From the NCBI GenBank assembly GCA_001603005.1, contig LVAJ01000031.1, forward strand, positions 1 through 64,000: DNA of 64,000 nt, in the 5' to 3' direction. The notes below the pieces were generated by a model. It saw nothing but the letters and a program-made list of their open reading frames with translations. It did no database searches and was not told where the DNA came from. The translations under genes were made by a program, and so were the position numbers. Within the stretch, counting starts at the first letter, position 1. Each line of letters opens with the position of its first letter. This document shows, in pieces, positions 27,660-36,271 of the stretch. This DNA comes from Clostridiales bacterium Firm_04 (lineage in GTDB: Bacteria; Bacillota; Clostridia; Oscillospirales; Ruminococcaceae).

Positions 27660-29273
27660 TTATGCTGCGGTTGTCGTCGTTGCTGTTGTTGTGGAAGCAG
27701 CCGTGGCGGTCGATGCTGCCGATGCGGATGTTGCCGCAGCCGTTGTCGCGGATGTCGCGGGAGCTGTTGTTTGCGGCGTGCCGTCTGTTGCGATTGCAGA
27801 GGTGGTTGTCGTTGTGGTCGTGGTTGTCGTTGCCGCTGTGGTAACCGTGGTGACAGGCGGTTCCTCCTCAACAAAATCCGGTGCGCCGTAGAGCAGATCC
27901 TCCCATGTCGGGTTGAGACCTGCAACATTCTTCTGCACGTAGTATCTGAGAATCAGCTGCGCATCTGCTGCGGTCACATAGCCGTCGCGGTCGATATCCG
28001 CTTTCTTGCGCTGCGCAAAGGACAGCGTGCTGGATTTGCCTGCAACTTTGGTGTTGGTGTATTCGATCAGCGCGAGCTGTGCGTCCGCAGATGTGACCGC
28101 GCCGTCTTCATTCAGATCGCCCGCATCATCCGAAAGCTGGCTGATGTAGGCAAATGCAAGCTGGAAGTATTTGGCGTATTCTTCTGCAGAAGAACCTTTG
28201 AGACCGTGAATTGTGCCGTAGAACAGGGGCGTCTGCGTCGATCCGTCCCACGGATCGAAAACAGCATCGTTGTAGACGACAGCATCACCGAAGCTGCAGT
28301 TCCCTTGGGTAAATGTAATGTCGGAGAGGTTTTTGCACATGCCAAACGCTTCTTCTTCGACGATTTGTGCGCCGACTTTGATGTTCGTGAAAGACTCACA
28401 ATAGCAGAATGCGCATGCTTTTATTTCATATACTGTTTCAGGAATCTCCTCGATCACCAGATTTTTGCATTTGTCGAAGGCAAAAAGTTCGATTGTTTTG
28501 ACAGAACGCGGGAAAGTGATATGCATGAGCTGTTCACAATCTGCGAAAGCACACTCACCGATTGTTTCGATGCCTTCCGGAATGTCCAGCTCGGTTATTT
28601 CATCAGATCCGGCAAACAGGACTTTTCCGAGTGCTGCAAAGCCCTCACTTTTCAGCGTGGATTCCAGCCACGGGGTACCGTAGAACGCCTTGATATCATC
28701 TTCGTAGCCGGATTCAACGGATGTGATTCCCGTTCCGCCGTCCACGCTTTCGAGCGATGTGCAGCCGCGGAACGCGCCGAGACCGATGGACTGAACCTTG
28801 TCAGGAATATGGATGGATGACAGTTTTTTGCAGCCATCAAAGACGTCCGTTTTGATTTTGGGAAGCTTTGCAGGCAGTTCAACTTCAGTCAGTGATTCGC
28901 AGTCCTTGAATGCAGATTCGCCGATGTCAATCACGGAATCCGGAATGATGATCGACTCGATCATTGTGCCCTGAAATGCTTTTGGGGCGATCGAAGTGAC
29001 GTCGTATCCGCAGATGCCAAATTCAACGATATCTCTGATTTCCGGATTGGTCGAGTACGATTCTTCTATCAGATATTCGGGAACAATGCCAACAACCTGC
29101 GCGGAGTATTCCTGCGTTCCGGGGAGTTTGACGAGCCGGTATACCAGATCGCCGTCAATGACAGTTTCCGGCTCCTCTGCGGCTGTGCAGATGAGGACGT
29201 CCGGCATGGCGGGGACTGCGGTGAGTGTGGTGCAGAGTGCTGCTGCGAGTGCGATTGTCTTGAATGCTTTCAT
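27660..29273 (-). CDS. Secreted leucine-rich repeat (BspA-like) protein with dockerin and Thr/Ala tail
   Basis: 537 residues. Signal peptide about 1-31. Residues about 75-370 are BspA/LRR_5-type repeats (IGESAFKDCESLTEVELP, VQSIGLGAFRGCTSLESV and others). Residues about 385-463 form a dockerin: GDLNEDGAVTSADAQLALI and ADIDRDGYVTAADAQLILRYY supply two calcium loops with the DAQ signature. The rest (464-537) is almost only Thr, Ala and Ser, with one run of ten threonines, and ends at a terminator with no further module. Likely displayed on a scaffoldin at the cell surface for binding rather than catalysis; no enzyme domain is visible. Transcribed alone from a consensus promoter. Confidence 0.88.
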   Translation of the reverse strand: MKAFKTIALAAALCTTLTAVPAMPDVLICTAAEEPETVIDGDLVYRLVKLPGTQEYSAQVVGIVPEYLIEESYSTNPEIRDIVEFGICGYDVTSIAPKAFQGTMIESIIIPDSVIDIGESAFKDCESLTEVELPAKLPKIKTDVFDGCKKLSSIHIPDKVQSIGLGAFRGCTSLESVDGGTGITSVESGYEDDIKAFYGTPWLESTLKSEGFAALGKVLFAGSDEITELDIPEGIETIGECAFADCEQLMHITFPRSVKTIELFAFDKCKNLVIEEIPETVYEIKACAFCYCESFTNIKVGAQIVEEEAFGMCKNLSDITFTQGNCSFGDAVVYNDAVFDPWDGSTQTPLFYGTIHGLKGSSAEEYAKYFQLAFAYISQLSDDAGDLNEDGAVTSADAQLALIEYTNTKVAGKSSTLSFAQRKKADIDRDGYVTAADAQLILRYYVQKNVAGLNPTWEDLLYGAPDFVEEEPPVTTVTTAATTTTTTTTTTSAIATDGTPQTTAPATSATTAAATSASAASTATAASTTTATTTTAA

Positions 29274-29489
29274 TTCTTTTTCCTTTCTGTTTGCGTATGT
29301 TTCGGTCGTTCTCCGAACCGGCGGGCGGTTCGTGCGGGAAAGAAATGTGCAAACCGGAGCGGAGTCCCCTGTGAACGGGGCGCCGGCGGTCTGCGGATCT
29401 GCACGGACAAGTGCTGCATGCGCGTGCAGTGCGCGGACGATACAGGTCTGCTTAATTGGAATATATTGCAGCTTCTGTATGTGAGCCTA

Positions 29490-29518
29490 ATTATAGCACA
29501 AGCCCTCGGTATTGTCAA
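29490..29518 (-). promoter_or_regulatory. Promoter of the dockerin/LRR gene
   Basis: Minus-strand TTGACA, 17-base spacer, TATAAT with TTGTGC before the -10. The leader is about 210 bases. I see no defined riboswitch in it. Confidence 0.85.
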
Positions 29519-29699
29519 TATCTGCAAAACGAATCGTATATCTGCCCAAATTTCAGCATTCAAATTTATGGATGTTCCATATTAAACGGAATCTGATAGG
29601 ACAAAATTTAACTTAAAGATCCCATTTCGTGCAATGAAAAATGGGATAATGGAATATATTGCTATTCTACATCCGGTATAAACAATGTTTGTGAACCTG
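29519..29699. other. AT-rich intergenic stretch
   Basis: No gene. A short stem, CCCATTT/AAATGGG, lies at about 29618-29644, and nothing else is recognised. Confidence 0.4.
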
Positions 29700-29733
29700 C
29701 AAAAAGCCCGTCCGTTTTTGCGCGGACGGGCTT
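29700..29733 (-). terminator. Terminator after nadC
   Basis: Minus-strand AAGCCCGTCCG, loop, CGGACGGGCTT, then TTTTTGC. Confidence 0.9.
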
Positions 29734-29756
29734 ATACAATATGCAGCTGTTCGGAC

Positions 29757-30599
29757 TTACTGTCTGCCCCACTTCATCGAAATGTCGAATGCCTTGACGC
29801 TGTGTGTCAGCGCGCCGATCGAGATGATATCGACACCGGTCTCGGCGACGCCGCGCAGCGTATCATGTGTGATGCCGCCGGACGCTTCGAGCAGCGCACT
29901 GCCGTTTGTGATGCGGACAGCTTCGCGCATGGTGTCGTTGTCCATGTTGTCGAGCATGATGATATCGGCTTTCGCTTCGAGCGCCTGCCGCAGTTCATCG
30001 AGCGTGCGTACCTCGACCTCAATGCGCACCATATGTCCGATGTGCTGCCGCAGCTGCGTGATCGCGGGTAGAATGCCGCCGCAGGCATCAATGTGATTGT
30101 CCTTCAGCATTGCGCCGTCGGAGAGATTGAAGCGGTGATTTTTGCCGCCGCCGCAGCGGACAGCGTACTTCTGCATTGCGCGGATGCCGACCATGCACTT
30201 GCGCGTATCGGCGATCGACGCATTTGTGCCTGCGATGATATCGACGCATCTGCGTGTTTCCGTCGCAATGCCGGAGAGATGCTGCAGGAGATTCAGCGCG
30301 GTGCGTTCACACTTGAGCAGCGTGCGGGTTTTGCCGTGCATCACCGCGAGAATGTCGCCGTATTTCACGCGGTCGCCGTCCTTCGCGCGCGCGGTAAAGC
30401 TGACGCCTTCGCCGACCAGCTCGAATACCCGTGCAGCAATGTCCATGCCGCAGAGCACGCCCTCATCCTTTGCCATGAGGTAGGCGTCCGAGCAGTGCTC
30501 CTCGTCCAGCAGAAAATCCGTGGTCACATCCATGCCGGTGATATCCTCGTGCAGTGCGCGCAGGATCACCTCGTCTACATAAGATCGCAGCAGTTCCAT
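29757..30599 (-). CDS. nadC: Nicotinate-nucleotide pyrophosphorylase (quinolinate phosphoribosyltransferase)
   Basis: Converts quinolinate and PRPP to nicotinate mononucleotide in NAD synthesis. 280 residues. Signatures include EDITGMDVTTDFLL near residue 18, ALNLLQHLSGIAT near 101, DTRKCMVGIRAMQKYAVRCGGGKNHRF (key arginines and K/H residues) near 130, and EVEVRTLDELRQAL. The start overlaps the nadB stop by one base. The partner quinolinate synthase, nadA, is not in the window. Confidence 0.97.
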   Translation of the reverse strand: MELLRSYVDEVILRALHEDITGMDVTTDFLLDEEHCSDAYLMAKDEGVLCGMDIAARVFELVGEGVSFTARAKDGDRVKYGDILAVMHGKTRTLLKCERTALNLLQHLSGIATETRRCVDIIAGTNASIADTRKCMVGIRAMQKYAVRCGGGKNHRFNLSDGAMLKDNHIDACGGILPAITQLRQHIGHMVRIEVEVRTLDELRQALEAKADIIMLDNMDNDTMREAVRITNGSALLEASGGITHDTLRGVAETGVDIISIGALTHSVKAFDISMKWGRQ

Positions 30600-32059
30600 T
30601 ATAATTGTTCCTCCAGAATCAGATATGCGCAGGTCGCCTGCGATTTTGCTTCGAGATAGTCGAGATCCATTTTCCAGTCCTCGCAGGCGATCAGCTGGAT
30701 CAGCTCGGTCACGCGCTCATAGGCGGCGCGCATGTTTTCGGTGTTCGGGATGACGAAATAATTCTCCTGCAAAATCTTCCGCAGCTCGGTGCGGATGCCG
30801 TGCGGGATCGGCTCCTCTGCCGTGACGGGTTTGAATGTGCCGTGTGCAAAGCGCGGATTGATGTCGGCAGCTTCTCTTGCGATCTCCTGCGCAGCGCGGC
30901 GCGAGAAGACGAGCGCTTCCAGCAGGCTGTTGCTCGCAAGGCGGTTGTTGCCGTGGACGCCGGTATGCGCACATTCGCCGCAGGCATAGAGTCTGTCCAC
31001 GCGCGTCTGCGCATTGGAATTGACGTCGATGCCGCCCATGAGATAATGCTGGCAGGGATAGATCGGTACCGGCTCTTTGGTCAGGTCATAGCCCTGCTCC
31101 AGCAGTTTGTTGTAGATCTTCGGGAATCTTGCCTTGACGGTCTCCGGATCCTCGTGCGAGATATCGAGCCAGAAGTCCTGCGAACCGGTGCGCTGGCTTT
31201 CGAGGATGATCGCATGCGACACGACATCGCGCGGCGCGAGTTCAAGGCGGTCGTCATAGCGCTGCATGAAGCGCTCCATGTTGCAGTTCCGCAGATACGC
31301 GCCCTCGCCGCGCACCGCCTCGGAGATGAGGAAGCATTCGCGGGTATGCTTGTTGTTGAAGGCGGTCGGGTGGAACTGGATCAGGCTAAGGTTTTTGATG
31401 CGCGCGCCGAGCTCATAGGCAATGCGGATGCCGTCGCCGGTCGCGATCGCGGAGTTTGTGGTGTACTCATAGACGCGCCCGATGCCGCCGGTCGCGAGGA
31501 TCAGGAAGTGGCAGTCCACGGTCGTGAGCGTATCCTCGCGCAGCAGCTCGACGGAAAAGCCGGTCTCGGTCTGCATGGCGCGGCTCATGACGGTGTATTC
31601 GGAGATGGTGACATTCGGAAGATTGCGCGTCTGGGCGAGCAGTCCGCGCAGGATCTCCGCGCCGGTGGAGTCGCGGTAATGGAAGATGCGTCTGCGGCAG
31701 TGACCGCCCTCAAGGGTGCGGTCGTAGTCGCCGTCGGCACCGCGGTCAAATTCGACGCCGTATTCGACGAGCTGTTCGATATCCTGCGCTGCCTCGGAGA
31801 CGAGAATTTGCAGTGTTTTGGGGTTATTGGTAAAGGCACCGGCGATGCGGGTGTCATTTGCATGCAGCTCGATGTTGTCGCCGGGGGAGTTCCAGACGCC
31901 GGCGATGCCGCCCTGTGCGAGCGCGGAGTTGCAGAGTGTTGCCTCACGTTTCGCGAGGACGAGCACACGGAGATTCGCGGGCAGATGCAGTGCGGCATAG
32001 CAGCCGGCAGCGCCTGCGCCTGCAATGACTACGTCATAATTTTCTTCGAGATTCACCAT
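30599..32059 (-). CDS. nadB: L-aspartate oxidase
   Basis: FAD enzyme that makes iminoaspartate, the first step of de novo NAD synthesis. 486 residues, a little short of E. coli NadB. N-terminal FAD motif is VVIAGAGAAGCYAAL; ALAQGGIAGVW and the substrate loop with GGIDVNSNAQTRV follow, and GVHGNNRLASNSLLEALVF is typical of the FAD-binding end. The C-terminal helical domain is compact. Own promoter 33 bases upstream, unusually close to a repeated segment. Clostridial NadB-NadC are often controlled by NadR or NiaR, but no operator was identified. Confidence 0.96.
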   Translation of the reverse strand: MVNLEENYDVVIAGAGAAGCYAALHLPANLRVLVLAKREATLCNSALAQGGIAGVWNSPGDNIELHANDTRIAGAFTNNPKTLQILVSEAAQDIEQLVEYGVEFDRGADGDYDRTLEGGHCRRRIFHYRDSTGAEILRGLLAQTRNLPNVTISEYTVMSRAMQTETGFSVELLREDTLTTVDCHFLILATGGIGRVYEYTTNSAIATGDGIRIAYELGARIKNLSLIQFHPTAFNNKHTRECFLISEAVRGEGAYLRNCNMERFMQRYDDRLELAPRDVVSHAIILESQRTGSQDFWLDISHEDPETVKARFPKIYNKLLEQGYDLTKEPVPIYPCQHYLMGGIDVNSNAQTRVDRLYACGECAHTGVHGNNRLASNSLLEALVFSRRAAQEIAREAADINPRFAHGTFKPVTAEEPIPHGIRTELRKILQENYFVIPNTENMRAAYERVTELIQLIACEDWKMDLDYLEAKSQATCAYLILEEQL

Positions 32060-32091
32060 AAGAATGGCTCCTTTTTTTGAATAGTACTTTT

Positions 32092-32120
32092 ATTATATCA
32101 TATTATGTCGAAAAGTGCAA
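32092..32120 (-). promoter_or_regulatory. Promoter of nadBC
   Basis: Minus-strand TTGCAC, 17-base spacer, TATAAT. A second copy of the same segment lies 162 bases upstream (TTGCAC at 32277-32282, TATAAG at 32254-32259). Confidence 0.85.
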
Positions 32121-32416
32121 TGGGAGTGCATGAAAAAAACGTGGTTTTTGGGAGCAGCAGCAAATGAGAAGCCGCGTTCAGCGGCGTGTACTGCAAATAC
32201 TGGGAGAGCCACGCTGCCGGTTTCCGGAGGGGAATGCCCGCGGGGGCTCCCCGCTTATATCATATTATGTCGAAAAGTGCAATGGGAGTGCATGAAAAAA
32301 ACGTGGTTTTTGGGAGCAGCAGCAAATGAGAAGCCGCGTTCAGCGGCGTGTATTGCGAATGTTGGGAGAGCCACGTCGCCGGTTTCCGGAGGGGAATGCC
32401 CGCGGGGGCTCCCCGC
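32093..32416 (-). repeat. Tandem duplication of 162 bp spanning the nadB promoter and repeat module A
   Basis: Copies are 32093-32254 and 32255-32416, head to tail, differing at about six to eight positions. Each unit holds the -35 and most of the -10 of nadB at one end and a module A repeat (GAAGCCGCG, GCGGCGTGT, GGAGGGGAATGCCCGCGGGG) at the other. The promoter-distal copy has TATAAG instead of TATAAT. Confidence 0.93.
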
Positions 32417-32419
32417 CTG

Positions 32420-32700
32420 CTTCGCAGATGCGATTCAGAATGAGGAAAGCAGCCCTACGGGGTACTTTCTCCAAGCCCCAATCTTCCCCTTAGAGAACGC
32501 TGGGGGAGTTTCGCGATCTGCGGATCGCATGTTTTGCGAAGCAAAACTGCTCAGTTTGCTTGCAAACGTGAGCGACGAGGGCACTCGCACGCTTCGCTAT
32601 GAGTTTGCAGGCAAACGCACCTCGACCTGCCAACTTTTGAAAAAGTTGGATCAAAACTTTCATGCTGGTGCGCGCCGGATGCGTCGTGCGTAACACGGAT
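32420..32700. repeat. Palindrome-rich intergenic block upstream of the second dockerin gene
   Basis: Contains short perfect palindromic words: TTTTGCGAAGCAAAA, GTTTGCTTGCAAAC, and CAACTTTTGAAAAAGTTG with a TTTTGATCC-like neighbour. Related words recur at 35.34-35.39 kb and 57.10-57.16 kb. The frame open across this block (from 32115) is treated as a by-product of the 162-bp repeat, not a gene. Confidence 0.6.
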
Positions 32701-32765
32701 ACGTTTGCGAAAATGCAGTCATGCGTTTCATTTCTTGTTTTACACTTTAATAATCGGAATAGATA

Positions 32766-32794
32766 TTGCAAAATGTCCTGAAATGTGTTATAAT
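32766..32794 (+). promoter_or_regulatory. Promoter of the 787-residue dockerin gene
   Basis: TTGCAA, 17-base spacer, TATAAT, with TGTGT before the -10. Confidence 0.88.
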
Positions 32795-32851
32795 ATTAAA
32801 CGGCAAAACCTTTTGACGTAATTTGAAGGTTTTGGAAAGGATGGATCAGAA

Positions 32852-35215
32852 ATGAAAAGAATGCGCGGATTATCTGCGGTCAGTGCGGTGTGCATGGCAC
32901 TGACCGGAATTGCGGGGGCGATCCCTGCACTGCCGGCACCGGCTGCCGTCTATGCGGCGGAAAGCACGGATGCTGCGGAAACAGCGGTTTCGGCGGAGGT
33001 GCTGCAGTTCTGCAAGGATGCGCTCAGTGCGCTGGACGGTTATCAGGCACAGTATTTTACGAGAGATGAAACTGCCAATGTTGAATTTTTGTATTTCTAC
33101 GGCAGCGATCTGCTGAAAAAAGCGGGCAAAAAGGGCACTGTTCCGTTCAGCGAGCTGGAAGCGGTGCTCAAACAGAACGGTTTTTCCAAGTGGAATCTGA
33201 AAGAAGAACTGGCAAAAATAAAGGACGGCAGCGGAAAGCCTGTCTTCGACAGCGAAAAGGAAACGGTCACGCTGTTTGCGGATAACTATGAACAGCAGCC
33301 CGTGAAAAATCGGCTGCTGTCGATCGAGATGGACAAGTACGGGCAGTTTTATTACGTCAGCGCGGCAGTCTGCACGCTCGAAACCGGTGATCCGGCAGCG
33401 CTTGAACTGAAGGAGTTTGCGGATTATTGTGACTATGATGCTGCAAAGAAAACCTTTTACCGCATCGGTCAGCCGATCCTGATGAAGGTCAGTGCTTATT
33501 CCGATTCGCTATCCGTGCAAAGCTATGAAGAAACGGACTGCTACGCTGCCGGCGGCAAGCTCTATGCGCTGATGCATTCAGATACGGAAAATCTGGACTA
33601 CAAGATGAGCTATGCGCCGCTGAAAATCAATGTTCAGGTAAAGAATGCCCTGACCGGTGAAGTGAAAGCGGCGGAAGAGTGGAATCTGGATGAAAACCCG
33701 ATTTACAACGAGAGAGGTTACAGCGAAGGAACTGACGGAAGAACCAAACTTTCTTTGTATGACACGCTGGGCTATTTGCAGGTTCTGTTCCCGAAGGATG
33801 ACACCCGCTTGGCTTACGGTGGGTTCTGGAAAACGGAAACGGGTGACTTCACCTTTGAGATGAAGCCGGGCAAGGCATGCACTGCCGATGTGACCTGTGA
33901 GGATGCAAAAGGCAGCCGTGCGGTCAAGGACTGCCATGTGCAGTCCGAGGGTGAGACAACGCTCAGCTTTGTGGTTACGAAGGATCCGGAGCAGATCAAG
34001 GCTGATGAACTGAGCGCACTTCTCGGTCAAATGTATTTCTATGATATGGAATTTGTCGATACTCCGTTTTTCAAAGAGGACGACAGTGCGCCGGACGATC
34101 TTGTCAGAGCGTGGACTGATTCCAAAGTCAACCAGAATCTGAGACCGGCTGATTTGTCGTGGGAAGAGTCGTTCACCGTTCCCTATAAAACCTATCTGGA
34201 GTATGCGGATCAGTTGTTTGCAAAGCACGGCGATCTGAAAAAGCAGCTTGGCAGCAGCTATGACAGTAAGGCAGATACTGTGAAGATTTCGGGCGGCGGC
34301 GGTGTCGGCGGCTTCGGTTCGACGTATCTGATGCTGGATTATGTCGAGGATGACGGTGTGATTACCGTGCGCGGGATACACTGCACACCGGAAGGCGGCA
34401 TGACCGGCTGGTATGTGCCGGAAGATGCAGTCGAGTATTATGATTATTTTTCAATGGTTGGTTCCAGCGGTGGCACACTCCGGTACAGCACCGGTCAGCC
34501 GCTGGAGATGAAGGTGCGCGAAACCGAAAACGGCTATCAGTTCCTCTCGTTTGAAACCGTTTCGTATGCGCGTCTCGGCGATCATCTCTATACCCGCACC
34601 TACGAAAAAGAGCCGCATGATTACAGCACACCTTTCACGAATATTGTCTATACGCCGGTGACGGTCACGGTTCTGGACAACAAGACCGGTCTGCCGGTCG
34701 AGGTCAAAACAACGCTGGACGGCAAGGGCGGCTTCACCGCTGCGACTGCGGACGGCAAGATCAAGGTGACTGCGTCCGAGGGCATCGAAACACTCTATGA
34801 CAACATCGGCTGGCGCTATGCGGTCAATCCGCTGACCTTTACCGTGACAGGTGACTGCACCGTGAACGGCATCGACGGCAAGGAGCTGAAATCTGCGGGC
34901 AAGGAGAAAACCTATCAGCTCGCGGCAAAGGACGGCGCTTCCGAGATCGTGCTCAGCTTCGGCAAAGCACCGGAACTGGGCGATATCTCCGGCAACGGCG
35001 CGATCGGCATTGAGGATGCGCAGAACACGCTGATCGCATATACCGAGACATTTGCGGGCAATGATCCGAAGCTGACGCCGGCACAGCAGACCGCTGCCGA
35101 TATCAACGGCGACGGCAAGCTCACCGCCGAGGATGCGCAGTACATTCTGATCTATTACACCGAAAACAAGGTCGCAGGCAATGCGGTCACATGGGAGCAG
35201 CTGCTCAAGAAATAA
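32852..35215 (+). CDS. Secreted dockerin-bearing protein with an internally duplicated unknown domain
   Basis: 787 residues. Signal peptide about 1-35. Two homologous halves of roughly 320 residues follow (about 50-385 and 390-705). Matching landmarks are GQPILMKV / GQPLEMKV, then a tyrosine-rich strand, and KNALTGEVK / DNKTGLPVE opening a carboxypeptidase-regulatory or CnaB-like beta fold. I do not recognise the repeated domain itself. Residues 710-787 are a dockerin (GDISGNGAIGIEDAQNTLI and ADINGDGKLTAEDAQYILIYY), ending TWEQLLKK. The dockerin is closely similar to that of the LRR protein at 27.7 kb, including the DAQ positions, so both should bind the same cohesin class. No catalytic motif was seen. 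AAAGGATGG ribosome site before the ATG. Confidence 0.88.
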   Translation: MKRMRGLSAVSAVCMALTGIAGAIPALPAPAAVYAAESTDAAETAVSAEVLQFCKDALSALDGYQAQYFTRDETANVEFLYFYGSDLLKKAGKKGTVPFSELEAVLKQNGFSKWNLKEELAKIKDGSGKPVFDSEKETVTLFADNYEQQPVKNRLLSIEMDKYGQFYYVSAAVCTLETGDPAALELKEFADYCDYDAAKKTFYRIGQPILMKVSAYSDSLSVQSYEETDCYAAGGKLYALMHSDTENLDYKMSYAPLKINVQVKNALTGEVKAAEEWNLDENPIYNERGYSEGTDGRTKLSLYDTLGYLQVLFPKDDTRLAYGGFWKTETGDFTFEMKPGKACTADVTCEDAKGSRAVKDCHVQSEGETTLSFVVTKDPEQIKADELSALLGQMYFYDMEFVDTPFFKEDDSAPDDLVRAWTDSKVNQNLRPADLSWEESFTVPYKTYLEYADQLFAKHGDLKKQLGSSYDSKADTVKISGGGGVGGFGSTYLMLDYVEDDGVITVRGIHCTPEGGMTGWYVPEDAVEYYDYFSMVGSSGGTLRYSTGQPLEMKVRETENGYQFLSFETVSYARLGDHLYTRTYEKEPHDYSTPFTNIVYTPVTVTVLDNKTGLPVEVKTTLDGKGGFTAATADGKIKVTASEGIETLYDNIGWRYAVNPLTFTVTGDCTVNGIDGKELKSAGKEKTYQLAAKDGASEIVLSFGKAPELGDISGNGAIGIEDAQNTLIAYTETFAGNDPKLTPAQQTAADINGDGKLTAEDAQYILIYYTENKVAGNAVTWEQLLKK

Positions 35216-35261
35216 GATATTGCGGTATCGCTGCTTTTCAAGTTCATATTCATGAGAAATA

Positions 35262-35302
35262 CCCCGAAGCGCATGCAATGAAATCGCTTCGGGGCATTTT
35301 TT
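35262..35302 (+). terminator. Terminator after the dockerin gene
   Basis: CCCCGAAGCG, 13-base loop, CGCTTCGGGG, then CATTTTTT. Confidence 0.88.
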
Positions 35303-35339
35303 CTGCATATAACGAGATTCATAGGCATGCAGTCCATTT

Positions 35340-35395
35340 GGTCAGGTTTGGTGAGTTTGCTTGCAAACTCATAGCGAAGCGTGCATGAAGCCCAT
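35340..35395. repeat. Short copy of the palindromic repeat words
   Basis: GAGTTTGCTTGCAAACTC and AGCGAAGCGTGC match words of the 32.5-32.7 kb block. Confidence 0.45.
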
Positions 35396-35428
35396 TTCAG
35401 ATCATCGCGCAGCGATACCTCTATACCC

Positions 35429-36217
35429 TCAAAGGCGGATGCGGATCTCGCCGGTCGCGCGCCATTGCTCCGTGCCGTCCGGATAGCGCACCAGCAGCCG
35501 GAGATCGTCGTCCACGGCGAGGGCTTCCGCCTGCCGTTCGATCCCGTTTTCGCAGACCGTCACAGGACGGTTCAGCACGCAGAGCCGCTCGCGATAGCCC
35601 GCGAGATAATGCTTTTCGGAGAGCAGCCGGTATTCCCGCATCAGCGCGGAGATCAGCGCTGCCGCACAGGACGCGAATACCGCATCTGCATCGGTATCTT
35701 CCGGAAAGACCGCACCGGCGATCCCAGCAAGTTCCTTCGGGAATCCGCCCGGCGGCGTGACCAGATTGATGCCGATGCCGACGACCGTATAATCCAGCTT
35801 TGCAGACTGCGAAAACTGCGATTCTGCGAGGATTCCGCAGATCTTTCTGCCGCCGAGCAGCAGATCGTTTACCCATTTGATCTGCACGCGCTGACCGGAG
35901 CACTGCTCGACTGCTTCTGCTGCCGCGACCGCAGCCATCGGCGTCAGCGCGACCAGCTCCGGCGCAGGGATCGTCGGACGGAACAGCATGCTCAGGTACA
36001 GACCGGTGCGCGGCGGCGAGAAAAAGCTTCTGCCCTGCCGCCCCTTGCCTGCCGTCTGCTGCTGCGCGGCATAGACCGTAAATTCCGGCGCGCCTGCATC
36101 CGCATCGCGGCGCAGCAGGTCATTGGTCGAGGTCACGGACGAAAACACATGCAGCTGCGCATCAGCCGCATCTGCTGTCAGCTGTGCCGCAATGCGGTCG
36201 TGTAAATTCTGATTCAT
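35429..36217 (-). CDS. birA: Biotin--[acetyl-CoA-carboxylase] ligase, without repressor domain
   Basis: Joins biotin to carboxylase and decarboxylase carrier lysines via biotinyl-AMP. 262 residues from ATG 36217 behind AAAGGAG. The catalytic motif region has TSTNDLLRR (about 31), TAGKGRQGRSFFSPP (about 65-79) and KWVNDLLLGGRKICGIL (about 115), the lysine in KWVNDLL being essential in the family. The N-terminal DNA-binding HTH of bifunctional BirA is absent, so it should not act as a repressor. A terminator-like hairpin lies just upstream, between it and rapZ. Confidence 0.95.
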   Translation of the reverse strand: MNQNLHDRIAAQLTADAADAQLHVFSSVTSTNDLLRRDADAGAPEFTVYAAQQQTAGKGRQGRSFFSPPRTGLYLSMLFRPTIPAPELVALTPMAAVAAAEAVEQCSGQRVQIKWVNDLLLGGRKICGILAESQFSQSAKLDYTVVGIGINLVTPPGGFPKELAGIAGAVFPEDTDADAVFASCAAALISALMREYRLLSEKHYLAGYRERLCVLNRPVTVCENGIERQAEALAVDDDLRLLVRYPDGTEQWRATGEIRIRL

Positions 36218-36231
36218 GTCAAACTCCTTTG

Positions 36232-36266
36232 AAAAAGCGGGACTTCGCACTGCGAAATCCCGCCGT
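36232..36266 (-). terminator. Terminator or attenuator between rapZ and birA
   Basis: Minus-strand GCGGGATTTCGCA, GT loop, GCGAAGTCCCGC with one mismatch, then TTTTTC. It ends within 20 bases of birA's ribosome site, so read-through would be required for joint transcription. Confidence 0.8.
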
Positions 36267-36271
36267 TTTTG

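Noticed and set aside
32115-32693. 192-codon frame holding an internally repeated protein sequence
   Set aside because: The repeat period of 162 bp is a multiple of three, so the frame stays open through two copies of a non-coding repeat. The start lies in the nadB promoter on the other strand and there is no ribosome site.
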